Shown here in pieces: positions 35,065-43,899 of a stretch of 64,000 nucleotides of DNA (position 1 is the stretch's first letter; each line of letters starts with the position of its first letter). Origin of the DNA: an uncultured Bacilli bacterium. GTDB lineage: Bacteria; Bacillota_I; Bacilli_A; RF39; UBA660. The translations under genes and the position numbers were made by a program. The notes under the pieces were generated by a model. It was not told the DNA's origin. It saw only the letters and a list, made by a program, of their open reading frames with translations, and searched no databases. Where the stretch lies: the NCBI GenBank assembly GCA_934190785.1, contig CAKPTA010000002.1, positions 124,001 through 188,000 of the forward strand. Reading direction: 5' to 3'.

Positions 35065-35250
35065 ATGTCAAACGATGATGTTAAAGAATCGAGGGCTGTT
35101 AGATTTGTGTGTATAATAGGTGCTTTACTTTTTTTAGGAAGCATCTTATCTGATTTAGATTTTTTAGGAGCATTTTATTTATTCTCTGTTTCAGTATTTG
35201 TTATTAGATATTTTATTGCAAAGAGAAAAATAAAAATGAGTAGTAAGTAG
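35065..35250 (+). CDS. Small membrane protein, unknown
   Basis: 61 residues: a charged N-terminus, two hydrophobic segments (~14-31 and ~34-50) with FLGSILSDLDFLGAF between them, and a basic C-terminal tail (AKRKIKMSSK), so both ends are likely cytoplasmic. AAAAGGAGAT precedes the ATG and a strong terminator follows, which supports a real gene. The family is not recognised. It lies between metG and tatD, where no such gene is standard. Confidence 0.7.
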   Translation: MSNDDVKESRAVRFVCIIGALLFLGSILSDLDFLGAFYLFSVSVFVIRYFIAKRKIKMSSK

Positions 35251-35282
35251 AAAATTATATCAAAAAATGATATAATTTTTTT
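35251..35282 (+). terminator. Intrinsic terminator after the small membrane protein gene
   Basis: 12-bp stem AAAATTATATCA / TGATATAATTTT with a 5-nt A loop and a continuing T run. Confidence 0.8.
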
Positions 35283-35293
35283 GGTGAAGAAAT

Positions 35294-36049
35294 ATGCTTA
35301 TAGATACACATTGTCATATATTTAACGAATATTATGATGATATAGAAGAATTAGTTGATGAGATGCATGATGGCATAATTATTGTAAGTGGCGATAATAA
35401 AGATAGTAATAAAGAAGTATTAGAATTATGTCAAAAATATGATAATGTTTATGGTACAGTTGGCTATCATCCTGAATTTGCTAAAACAACGTCATTGCAT
35501 GATTTAGATGTATTAGAAACGTATCTTAATTGTGATAAGATTGTTGGTGTGGGTGAAATAGGTCTTGATTATCACTATAATAAAGATGATAAACAAGAGC
35601 AAATAGATTTATTTAAAAAACAGATTTTTCTTGCACAAAAATATAAAAAACCAATCGTCGTTCACAGTAGAGATGCAGCAGAAGATACATATGATGTTTT
35701 GTCAGAAAATCTAAATGGAAATAAGTGTATTATGCATTGTTATAGTTATAGTGTTCAAATGGCTTATAAATTTAAAAAACTTGGAATTAAATTTGGTGTA
35801 GGTGGAACACTAACTTTTAAAAATAATAGAAAAACAGTAGAGGTTGTATCTGACCTTAATTTAACAGATTTTGTATTAGAAACTGATAGTCCATTTTTGA
35901 CACCAGAGCCATATCGTGGAAAAAATAATAGACCATACTATGTTTCTATTGTTGCAAAAAAAATAGCAGAATTGAAAAATACATCATATGATAAAGTTGT
36001 TGAAGCAACATCACAAACGGCAAAGAGTGTGTTTGACTTGATGTTATAA
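35294..36049 (+). CDS. TatD-family metal-dependent DNase
   Basis: 251 residues. TIM-barrel metallohydrolase with the full ligand set: DTHCH (His4/His6 area), GEIGLDYH (Glu), HSRDA (His), MHCYS (His) and ETDSPFL (Asp). Relatives are 3'-5' exonucleases or D-aminoacyl-tRNA deacylases. It follows metG as yabD follows metS in B. subtilis. TTGGTGAAG precedes the ATG. Confidence 0.94.
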   Translation: MLIDTHCHIFNEYYDDIEELVDEMHDGIIIVSGDNKDSNKEVLELCQKYDNVYGTVGYHPEFAKTTSLHDLDVLETYLNCDKIVGVGEIGLDYHYNKDDKQEQIDLFKKQIFLAQKYKKPIVVHSRDAAEDTYDVLSENLNGNKCIMHCYSYSVQMAYKFKKLGIKFGVGGTLTFKNNRKTVEVVSDLNLTDFVLETDSPFLTPEPYRGKNNRPYYVSIVAKKIAELKNTSYDKVVEATSQTAKSVFDLML

Positions 36050-36094
36050 TTGTGCTAAACTTTAGCTATATTTTACTAGTGTATGAGGTGTGAT

Positions 36095-36790
36095 ATGAAC
36101 TTATATGTTTTGCAGGTAATTTACAAATGGTTAAGCATAGTATTTGTTTCATTAATGTCTTTTTTTCGTATTGGTAACTATAAAGATAATAATATTTTAA
36201 TAACAAATGTAAATCAAGAAAAAAATGTAGATGTTATAAGTACAGTTACACATTATGAGACTGAGTATATTTATAATCCTAAAATGCCTTATAATTTGTC
36301 AAAAGTAATTAAACCAGGCGTTCTTGGTGTTTCATATTTTGATAATGGCGAAACACATGTTGTTGAATCGGTACAAAATGAAATTGTAGAAGTAGGAACA
36401 GGATCATATGGTCTTTTCAAAGGGAAACTAACTGGTTATAGTGCTTATTGCGCAGGTTGTAGCAAGCTCGGTAATGTAGCATGTTTGACTAGTGATAAAA
36501 AGAAACATAGTTTGATAACTGATGGAATTTATTATGATGATTCTGAATATGGTAAAATTCGTATTTTATCAACAGCAAAATATTTTCCTTGTGGAACAAT
36601 TATTAAAGTTACAAACAAAAATTTTAATTCTTTTTATGCAATTGTGTTAGATCGTGGAAGCTCTATGAATACAGCGTGGCAAAATGGAAAAGTGTGGATG
36701 GATTTGGCTTATGAATCTAATGATATGACAAAAACAGATGGATTAATCGGAAATGATATAGAATTTAGTGTACAAAGATGGGGTTGGTAG
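36095..36790 (+). CDS. G5 and 3D domain cell-wall protein (YabE-like)
   Basis: 231 residues from the ATG at 36095 behind GAGGTGTG. An N-terminal hydrophobic segment (~5-25) exports or anchors it. A G5 domain (~45-110; ...KPGVLGVSYF) is followed by a 3D domain (~115-231) with the three Asp in TDGIYY, IVLDRGSSM and WMDLAYES, related to the MltA/Rpf lytic fold. It is predicted to cleave or remodel peptidoglycan. Position between tatD and rsmA matches yabE. rnmV, normally next, is missing. Confidence 0.88.
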   Translation: MNLYVLQVIYKWLSIVFVSLMSFFRIGNYKDNNILITNVNQEKNVDVISTVTHYETEYIYNPKMPYNLSKVIKPGVLGVSYFDNGETHVVESVQNEIVEVGTGSYGLFKGKLTGYSAYCAGCSKLGNVACLTSDKKKHSLITDGIYYDDSEYGKIRILSTAKYFPCGTIIKVTNKNFNSFYAIVLDRGSSMNTAWQNGKVWMDLAYESNDMTKTDGLIGNDIEFSVQRWGW

Positions 36791-36813
36791 ACCTTAAATT
36801 AGGCGGTGATATA

Positions 36814-37644
36814 ATGGAGTATTCTCCAAAAAAAATGCAAAATAATTTAAATAGTTACAATTTTCATTTTAAAAAGAATTTTGGTCAAAATTTTATTGTA
36901 GATGAAAATGTTATAAATAGTATAATTGAAAAATCAAATATTGATAAAAATACGTTAGTTATAGAAATAGGCCCAGGTGCAGGTTCACTAACTTCGAAAT
37001 TATCTAAATATGCAAAAAATGTTTTGTGTTATGAGATTGATAATACTTTAGAAGAAGTACTTTGTACTAATTTAGATGTTGATAATGTTGATATTATATT
37101 TGGTGATTTTTTAAAGTGTGATGTTATTTCAGATATAAAAAAATATAATTATGATAAATTATATATTATTGCAAATTTACCATACTATATTACAACACCA
37201 ATTATAATGAAGATAATAGAAGATAAACTTCCAGTTTCAAAGCTTGTTATTATGGTACAAAAGGAAGTTGGTGATAGATTTAAGGCTAGTCCAGGTTCTA
37301 AAGATTACAATTCTTTATCAATTTTTTTGCAGTATCATTTTCAAATAAAAAAACTACTTGATGTTAGTAGAAATGTATTTCTTCCAAAACCTAATGTTGA
37401 TAGTATAGTAGTTGAATTTAAGAAAATTGATAAAAAATATGTTGTTAATGATGAAGATTTATTATTTAGGTTGATAAAAGATAGTTTTACGCAGAAAAGA
37501 AAAACTTTACGAAATAATTTAAAAAAATATGACTTAAATATTATTGCTAGTGTTTTAGAAAAGTATAATTTGGATTTGTCTGTGAGAGCTGAACAACTTT
37601 CATTAGAACAATTTATAGATATAGCAAATGCATTATCAAATTAA
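36814..37644 (+). CDS. rsmA: 16S rRNA dimethyladenosine transferase
   Basis: 276 residues from the ATG at 36814 behind GGCGGTGAT. RsmA (KsgA) dimethylates A1518 and A1519 of 16S rRNA. Motifs: KNFGQNFIVDENV, EIGPGAGSLT (SAM loop) and the catalytic NLPYY. The C-terminal helical domain is complete. The stop lies within the following terminator hairpin. Confidence 0.97.
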   Translation: MEYSPKKMQNNLNSYNFHFKKNFGQNFIVDENVINSIIEKSNIDKNTLVIEIGPGAGSLTSKLSKYAKNVLCYEIDNTLEEVLCTNLDVDNVDIIFGDFLKCDVISDIKKYNYDKLYIIANLPYYITTPIIMKIIEDKLPVSKLVIMVQKEVGDRFKASPGSKDYNSLSIFLQYHFQIKKLLDVSRNVFLPKPNVDSIVVEFKKIDKKYVVNDEDLLFRLIKDSFTQKRKTLRNNLKKYDLNIIASVLEKYNLDLSVRAEQLSLEQFIDIANALSN

Positions 37645-37667
37645 ACAGTTTAGGACTGTTTTTTTTT
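37643..37667 (+). terminator. Intrinsic terminator after rsmA
   Basis: Stem AAACAGT / ACTGTTT with loop TTAGG and a T run. The stem begins inside the rsmA TAA. Confidence 0.8.
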
Positions 37668-37697
37668 AATGTTAATATATTTATATAGGGTGATATA

Positions 37698-38954
37698 ATG
37701 TTGACAATTACACATAAAGTTCTTTGGGCTATTGCTACATCTATGATTCTTTTATCAAGTGTATATTATTCTATAAAATTAAAATGGAAACAATTTAAGA
37801 TATTTTCATTATTTAAAGAAATTTTTAATAAAAAAAATAAAAATTCTTATGATGCTTTAATGCTTACACTTGCCGGCAGAATTGGTGTTGGAAGTATTGC
37901 AGGGATAGCTTTAGGAATATATATTGGTGGAGTTGGAACTATCTTTTGGCTTTGGGTAACAACATTTATTGTTTCTATTTTGTCTTATGTTGAAACAATT
38001 TTGGGAATTAAATATCAAGAAAAAAATAATGTTTGTGTAGGAGGTCCAAGTTATTACATAAAAAATGGGTTAAATAATAGTAATTTAGCTACTTTGTATG
38101 CTATTTTAATAATTGTATGTTATGTTGGTGGCTTTTTAGGAATTCAAGCAAATACAATTACGAAAGGTTTTAATTCATTTATTGTAGTACCTAATTATAT
38201 TACTGCAATTATGTTGGCAATATTAACCTCTTTATGTATATTTAGAGGACTAAATTCTATAACTAAAATAACTAGTAAATTGGTTCCTTTTATGACAATA
38301 TTTTACTTGGTTTTATGTGTTTATGTATTATGTGTTAATAGCACACAAATACCAGAAATAATATGTAATATATTTAAATCGGCTTTTGGAATAGAACCAA
38401 TAACAGGTGGAATAATTTCAACTTGTATTATAGGATTACAACGTGGAATATTTTCAAATGAAGCAGGTCTTGGGACAGGAAGTATTACTTCATCAATTTG
38501 TGATAAAAAAGATATTGAAAAACAAGCTTGTTTACAAGTTATAGGTGTATATATTACAAGCTTATTAATTTGTACAGCTACTGCTTTTTTTATAATGACA
38601 ACTGATTATATTGATATATCTTTTACTGATATGAATGGGATCGAACTTATGCAGCAGGCTTTTTCATATCATTTTGGCTGTATTGGTGAACTTTTGCTTT
38701 TAATTTTTATATTTTTATTTGCTTTTTCCACCATTTTGACGGGTTACTATTACGGTGAAGCAGCCCTTTTATTTATTTTGAAGAAAAGAAATAGCGTAAT
38801 GATATTTATTTTGAAATTGATTACATTAATTGTTATATTGATTGGATGTATTATTAAATCAACTACTTTATGGTTATTTGTTGATATATTAGTTTCTCTT
38901 TTGGCAATTATAAATATTTATGCTTTATTGAAGCTATCTTATATAGTTAAATAG
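37698..38954 (+). CDS. Sodium:alanine symporter family (AGCS) protein
   Basis: 418 residues, shorter than the usual 440-490, with about ten membrane helices. Family signatures: GRIGVGSIAGIALGIYIGG near residue 56, VGGPSYYIKNGL (~115), and GLQRGIFSNEAGLGTGSI (~250), the conserved Na+/substrate site. It imports small neutral amino acids (alanine or glycine) with sodium. GGGTGAT precedes the ATG. It lies between two conserved housekeeping blocks and is not part of them. Confidence 0.9.
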   Translation: MLTITHKVLWAIATSMILLSSVYYSIKLKWKQFKIFSLFKEIFNKKNKNSYDALMLTLAGRIGVGSIAGIALGIYIGGVGTIFWLWVTTFIVSILSYVETILGIKYQEKNNVCVGGPSYYIKNGLNNSNLATLYAILIIVCYVGGFLGIQANTITKGFNSFIVVPNYITAIMLAILTSLCIFRGLNSITKITSKLVPFMTIFYLVLCVYVLCVNSTQIPEIICNIFKSAFGIEPITGGIISTCIIGLQRGIFSNEAGLGTGSITSSICDKKDIEKQACLQVIGVYITSLLICTATAFFIMTTDYIDISFTDMNGIELMQQAFSYHFGCIGELLLLIFIFLFAFSTILTGYYYGEAALLFILKKRNSVMIFILKLITLIVILIGCIIKSTTLWLFVDILVSLLAIINIYALLKLSYIVK

Positions 38955-38987
38955 TTGTATAGATACTATTAGTGTATGCTCGAATAT

Positions 38988-39016
38988 TGTTTTTACATTG
39001 ATAATTATGATAGAAT
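38988..39016 (+). promoter_or_regulatory. ung promoter
   Basis: TTGTTT (38988-38993), 17-bp spacer, TAGAAT (39011-39016), 17 bp before the ung start at 39033. It argues against the upstream in-frame ATG at 38976. Confidence 0.5.
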
Positions 39017-39032
39017 ATTATTGGTGTTGTAT

Positions 39033-39683
39033 ATGATAAATAGAATGTGGGATAAAGTTTTACAAAAAGAATTTACAAGTGATTATTTTAGAAAGTTAGG
39101 AATTTTTGTTAAATCAGAATATAAAAGCAAGATAATATATCCTGAATATGAACATATATTTGATGCATTTAGGTATACTGATTATGATCAAGTTAAGGTT
39201 GTAATTTTAGGACAGGATCCATATCATGGTGAAGGAGAGGCACATGGTTTATCATTTTCTGTTCGAGAGGGGGTAAAAATGCCACCTTCACTAAGAAATA
39301 TATTTAAGGAATTAGAAGATGATGTTGGTGTAAAAAGAACACAAACTAATTTAGTAGATTGGGCTAAGCAAGGTGTTTTGCTTTTGAATTCAATTATGAC
39401 AGTTGTAAAAGATAGTCCATTGTCTCACAAGGATAAAGGATGGGAAATTTTTACTGATAATGTTATTAAAGAACTAGGAAAAAGAGAAAAGCCTATGGTA
39501 TTTATATTATGGGGAAGTTATGCAAGAAGTAAAAAAGTATTGATTGAAAACAAAAATCATTTAATTATAGAGTGTGTTCACCCATCTCCATTATCTGCAA
39601 ATCGTGGCTTTTTCGGAAGTAAACCATTTTCTAAAACAAATGCTTTTTTAAGAAAAAATAATATGGAAGAAATAAAATGGTAG
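39033..39683 (+). CDS. ung: Uracil-DNA glycosylase
   Basis: 216 residues from the ATG at 39033. It removes uracil from DNA. Family 1 motifs: GQDPYHGEGEAHGLSFSV with catalytic Asp, the LLLNSIMTV block, and HPSPLSANRGFF with catalytic His. The start is placed by family alignment (MWDKVLQKEF fits the conserved N-terminus) and by the promoter; an internal ATG at 39045 is also possible. Confidence 0.95.
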   Translation: MINRMWDKVLQKEFTSDYFRKLGIFVKSEYKSKIIYPEYEHIFDAFRYTDYDQVKVVILGQDPYHGEGEAHGLSFSVREGVKMPPSLRNIFKELEDDVGVKRTQTNLVDWAKQGVLLLNSIMTVVKDSPLSHKDKGWEIFTDNVIKELGKREKPMVFILWGSYARSKKVLIENKNHLIIECVHPSPLSANRGFFGSKPFSKTNAFLRKNNMEEIKW

Positions 39684-39692
39684 GAGGATATT

Positions 39693-41021
39693 ATGGAAGA
39701 AGCTTATAATTATTTATTGAATTCAATTGATTTGAAGTATGGTGATAGTGTTGTTGTTGCTGTTAGTGGTGGACCAGATTCTATGGCTCTTTTGTATCTT
39801 TTGTCAAAACTTAGAAAGGCAATTGATATTACTATCGTTGTCGCACATGTTAACCATAATACAAATCGTCCAGGTCAATTAGAAGAGCAAAAATATGTGG
39901 AAAAATTTTGTATGATTAATAATATTATTTTTGAAGGAATGGTTATTGATGATTATGGAGATGATAATTTCGAAAATGAAGCAAGAACAAAAAGATATGC
40001 ATATTTTGAGACAATTATAAAAAAATATAAAGCTAAATATCTTTTTACTGCTCATCATGGAGATGATTTAATTGAGACTATTTTAATGCGTATTGTAAGG
40101 GGATCAACATTAAGAGGATATAGTGGATTTTCTAAAGTCATAAAAAGAGATGGGTATACTTTAATAAGACCACTTATAGAAGTTACAAAAGATGAAATTG
40201 TAGCTTTTAACAAAAAAAATAAAATTCATTATTTTATAGATTCTACAAATTTAGAAGATATACATACTAGAAATCGTTTTAGAAAATATATTGTACCAGC
40301 ATTAAAAAAGGAAGATAAAAATGTCCATAAAAAATTTTATAAATTTAGTCGTACATTATTAGAATATAATGACTACATAGATAGAACCGTAAAGAGTATT
40401 TTACCTTCTATTTACATTCAAGGTATTTTAAATGTTGATAAGTTTAAAACTTTAGAACAGATCTTGCAAATGAAAGTAATTTATTTTATTTTAGAGCAAA
40501 TATATCAAGATGATTTATTGCTTATAACTGATCATCATGCTCTTTTACTAAAACAATTAATTTTGTCAAGAAAAGCCAATACATATATATATTTACCTAA
40601 TAATTTAAAAGCCATTAAGTCATATAATATGGTTACATTTGCATTTGAAAAAGTAAAAAAAGATTCCTATGAGATAGAGATTATTAAGTATTTAAATTTA
40701 CCTAATGGAAAAAATATTGAGGTTATAGAAGAATCAAATAAAGACAATAATAACATATGTAGACTATCTAGTGATAGTGTAAAATTTCCTTTACGTGTTA
40801 GAACAAGAAAAGATGGCGATAAAATGTACGTTAAAGGTATGCTTGGAAGAAAAAAGATAAATGATATTTTTATTGATGCTAAAATACCAACACATGAACG
40901 TGATATATGGCCTGTTGTTGTTGATTCTAATGATATGGTAGTTTGGCTTCCAGGATTAAAAAAATCAAAATTTGACAAAACAAAAACAGAAAAGTATGAT
41001 ATAATACTAAAGTATTATTAA
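39693..41021 (+). CDS. tilS: tRNA(Ile)-lysidine synthetase
   Basis: 442 residues. It converts C34 of tRNA(Ile)(CAU) to lysidine so that it reads AUA, which this A+T-rich genome uses heavily. The PP-loop SGGPDS (~26-31) and the family motifs HVNHN and AHHGDDLIET are present; a C-terminal domain with VRTRKDGDK follows. It precedes ftsH as in Bacillus, but hpt, usually between them, is absent. Confidence 0.96.
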   Translation: MEEAYNYLLNSIDLKYGDSVVVAVSGGPDSMALLYLLSKLRKAIDITIVVAHVNHNTNRPGQLEEQKYVEKFCMINNIIFEGMVIDDYGDDNFENEARTKRYAYFETIIKKYKAKYLFTAHHGDDLIETILMRIVRGSTLRGYSGFSKVIKRDGYTLIRPLIEVTKDEIVAFNKKNKIHYFIDSTNLEDIHTRNRFRKYIVPALKKEDKNVHKKFYKFSRTLLEYNDYIDRTVKSILPSIYIQGILNVDKFKTLEQILQMKVIYFILEQIYQDDLLLITDHHALLLKQLILSRKANTYIYLPNNLKAIKSYNMVTFAFEKVKKDSYEIEIIKYLNLPNGKNIEVIEESNKDNNNICRLSSDSVKFPLRVRTRKDGDKMYVKGMLGRKKINDIFIDAKIPTHERDIWPVVVDSNDMVVWLPGLKKSKFDKTKTEKYDIILKYY

Positions 41022-41036
41022 GGAAGGAGCAGTTTA

Positions 41037-43025
41037 ATGAATAAGAAAAATATAAAACGTGGGCTGATGCCATATTTATTTATTACAATTGTTATGCTAG
41101 GTTTACTTTATTTTGTAAATTTTGCAAATACGAAAGTTAATTTAATAACTTATGATGAATTTATGACAGAAGTGTCAAAAGAAAATGTAAAAGAAGTTGT
41201 TTTAACTCCTAGAAGTAGAGCAGGAGTTTATGAAGTGACTGGTACATTAAAAGGATATAGTGATGGTGAAACATTCTTCTTTAGAGTACCTTTAGCAGAA
41301 GAATCGATATCAAAGTTAGTAGAAGCTTCTGAAAATAGTAAATTTACTATTGATACTACTACTGATCCAGAATCAAGCACAATATTATTATTTCTTGTAA
41401 ATGTATTACCTCTTGTTATTTTAGTAGGTGTTGCTTTCTTCTTTATATCTAGACAAATGGGTACTGCTAATAAATCTATGGATTTTGGTAAAAGTAGAGC
41501 TCGTTTGAATGAAGATAGTAAGAAAGTTACATTTAAGCAAGTAGCAGGATTAGATGAAGAAAAAGAAGAGGTTGCAGAACTAATTGACTTTTTACGTAAT
41601 CCTAAAAAATTTCAAAAACTTGGTGCAAGAATTCCAAAGGGTGTATTACTTGTTGGTCCACCAGGAACAGGAAAAACTTTATTAGCTCGTGCAGTAGCTG
41701 GAGAGGCTAATGTTCCATTTTATTACATAAGTGGATCTGATTTTGTTGAATTATTTGTCGGTGTTGGTGCTAGTCGTGTTCGTGATATGTTTAAACAAGC
41801 CAAACACAATGCCCCATGTTTAATATTTATTGATGAAATAGATGCAGTTGGTCGTCAAAGAGGTGCAGGATTAGGTGGAGGACACGATGAACGTGAACAA
41901 ACTCTAAATCAATTACTAACCGAAATGGATGGTTTTGGAGCTAATGAGGGAATTATAATCATTGCTGCAACTAACCGCCCTGATGTTTTGGATCCAGCAC
42001 TTCTTAGACCAGGTAGATTTGATAGACAAGTAACTGTTAATTTACCAGATTGTAAAGGTCGAGAAGAAATTTTAGCTGTTCATGCTGAAAATAAAGTTTT
42101 TGCTAAAAATGTAAATTTAAAAAACATTGCAAAAAGAACAGTAGGTTTTAGTGGAGCAGATCTTGAAAATTTACTTAATGAAGCGGCTTTATTAGCTGTT
42201 CGCAGAAATAAGAAATGTATCACAATGGCAGAAATAGATGAGGCGCAAGATAGAGTTTTAATGGGACCTGCTAAAAAGTCACATAAATATACAGAACATG
42301 AGAAGAAAGTTGTTGCTTATCATGAAGCTGGGCATGCTGTTATGGGAATAAAATTGGATGGAGCTAATGCTGTTCAAAAAATAACAATAATTCCAAGAGG
42401 TGAAGCTGGTGGTTATAACCTAATGCTTCCAAAAGAAGAAAAATATTTATCAACAAAAAATGAATTGTTAGAAAGTATTAGTGGTCTTCTAGGAGGACGT
42501 GTTGCTGAGGAAGTTGTATTTAATGAAGTTACAACAGGTGCTCATAATGATTTTGAGAAAGCAACAAAAATTGCCCGTGCAATGGTTACTGAATATGGAA
42601 TGAGTGACTTAGGACCTGTTCAATTCGAACATCAAGAATCAAGTGTATTTTTAGGTAGAGATTATAATAAAAGTCGTAATTTCTCGAGTCAAGTTGCTTT
42701 TGAAATTGATCAAGAACAGAGAAAAATAATTGGGGAATGTTACGATAAAACTAAGAAAATTATTTCTGAAAATCGCGATTTACTAGATTTAATTGCTAAT
42801 GCACTTCTTGAAAAAGAAACTATTACAAAAGAAGAAATTGATTATTTAATTGAACATAAATGTTTACCTGATACAGATACAGAAGTAGATGCATCTGATT
42901 TTAAAGACGCAAGTTTAGACGATTTAAAATTAAATGAATTAAAAGAATTAGCACGTGAAAAAGGTATAAAAGGTTATTCTTCAATGGATAAAGAGGAACT
43001 AAAAAAAAGATTAGAGGATGAATAA
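41037..43025 (+). CDS. ftsH: Membrane ATP-dependent zinc metalloprotease FtsH, extra C-terminal motif
   Basis: 662 residues. Two N-terminal membrane helices (~10-27 and ~118-136), AAA+ module with GPPGTGKT (~206-213) and the second region of homology, and the zinc protease site HEAGH. It degrades misassembled membrane proteins and short-lived regulators. The last ~36 residues (LDDLKLNELKELAREKGI, then a Lys/Glu-rich helix ending KKRLEDE) look like a SAP/Rho-N-type helix-extended-helix motif, not usual for FtsH. AAGGAAGGAG precedes the start. Confidence 0.97.
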   Translation: MNKKNIKRGLMPYLFITIVMLGLLYFVNFANTKVNLITYDEFMTEVSKENVKEVVLTPRSRAGVYEVTGTLKGYSDGETFFFRVPLAEESISKLVEASENSKFTIDTTTDPESSTILLFLVNVLPLVILVGVAFFFISRQMGTANKSMDFGKSRARLNEDSKKVTFKQVAGLDEEKEEVAELIDFLRNPKKFQKLGARIPKGVLLVGPPGTGKTLLARAVAGEANVPFYYISGSDFVELFVGVGASRVRDMFKQAKHNAPCLIFIDEIDAVGRQRGAGLGGGHDEREQTLNQLLTEMDGFGANEGIIIIAATNRPDVLDPALLRPGRFDRQVTVNLPDCKGREEILAVHAENKVFAKNVNLKNIAKRTVGFSGADLENLLNEAALLAVRRNKKCITMAEIDEAQDRVLMGPAKKSHKYTEHEKKVVAYHEAGHAVMGIKLDGANAVQKITIIPRGEAGGYNLMLPKEEKYLSTKNELLESISGLLGGRVAEEVVFNEVTTGAHNDFEKATKIARAMVTEYGMSDLGPVQFEHQESSVFLGRDYNKSRNFSSQVAFEIDQEQRKIIGECYDKTKKIISENRDLLDLIANALLEKETITKEEIDYLIEHKCLPDTDTEVDASDFKDASLDDLKLNELKELAREKGIKGYSSMDKEELKKRLEDE

Positions 43026-43039
43026 TTCTCTAATTTTTT
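43010..43039 (+). terminator. Terminator over the ftsH stop codon
   Basis: 7-bp stem ATTAGAG / CTCTAAT with an 11-nt loop that contains the TAA, followed by six T. Confidence 0.55.
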
Positions 43040-43113
43040 AAATTCAATAGCAATATTTATTAAACTATGGTAAAATGTATACTGGATTATGTAGTTAGAA
43101 AATGGTGATAGAT

Positions 43114-43899
43114 GTGGGAAAAATAATAGCTTTAGTAAATCAGAAGGGTGGAGTTGGTAAAACGACATCAAGTATCAATTTAGCCGCTTCATTGGGTGTT
43201 TTAAAGAAAAAAGCACTTCTTGTTGATTTAGATCCACAAGGAAATTCAACAACTGGTGTTGGAATTAGTAAAACTGATTATTCAAAAAGTATATATGAAT
43301 TATTAAAAGATGAGGCAACATTAAAAGAAGTAATCATTAAAACAAAATTTAAAAATTTATATGTTATTCCAGCAACAATTAATTTAGCTGGTATTGATTT
43401 TGAATTGATGGAAAAAAGTAAGGCTGATCCAGAATTTGTAAGAGGACAACAACTAAAAAAATACATGGATGAAGCCAAAGAATTATTTGATTATGTTATA
43501 ATTGATTGCCCTCCATCACTTGGAATATTAACAACTAATGCACTTACAGCTGCCGATTCTGTAATTATACCTGTTCAATGTGAATTTTTCGCACTTGAAG
43601 GGATTATGCAACTTTTAAATACAATTATGTTAGCTCAAAAAAATTTAAATCCAACTTTAAATATAGAGGGTGTACTTTTAACAATGCTAGATAGTAGAAC
43701 TAATTTGGGACTTGAAGTAGTAGAAGATATTCGTAGCTATTTTAAAGAAAGAGTTTATGAAACAATTATTCCTCGTCTTGTTAAATTATCTGAAGCACCT
43801 AGCCATGGTAAACCAATAATTTCTTATGAGCCACAAAGTAGGGGGGCAGAGGCTTATCTAAATTTAGCTAAGGAAGTGATTGAAAGAAATGGAAACTAA
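43114..43899 (+). CDS. parA: Chromosome-partitioning ATPase ParA/Soj
   Basis: 261 residues from a GTG at 43114 (MGKIIALVNQ, the usual family start; GGTGAT is correctly spaced). Deviant Walker A KGGVGKTTSS (~11-20), with the signature Lys, and Walker B VIIDCPPSLG. ParA cooperates with ParB-parS in origin segregation and with DnaA in initiation control. It overlaps parB by 11 nt. The pair lies ~32 kb right of oriC and not beside noc as in Bacillus. Confidence 0.96.
   Translation: MGKIIALVNQKGGVGKTTSSINLAASLGVLKKKALLVDLDPQGNSTTGVGISKTDYSKSIYELLKDEATLKEVIIKTKFKNLYVIPATINLAGIDFELMEKSKADPEFVRGQQLKKYMDEAKELFDYVIIDCPPSLGILTTNALTAADSVIIPVQCEFFALEGIMQLLNTIMLAQKNLNPTLNIEGVLLTMLDSRTNLGLEVVEDIRSYFKERVYETIIPRLVKLSEAPSHGKPIISYEPQSRGAEAYLNLAKEVIERNGN

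Noticed and set aside
34928..35116. 62-codon frame after metG
   Set aside because: It overlaps the end of metG and the start of the small membrane protein gene in another frame and lacks a ribosome site.
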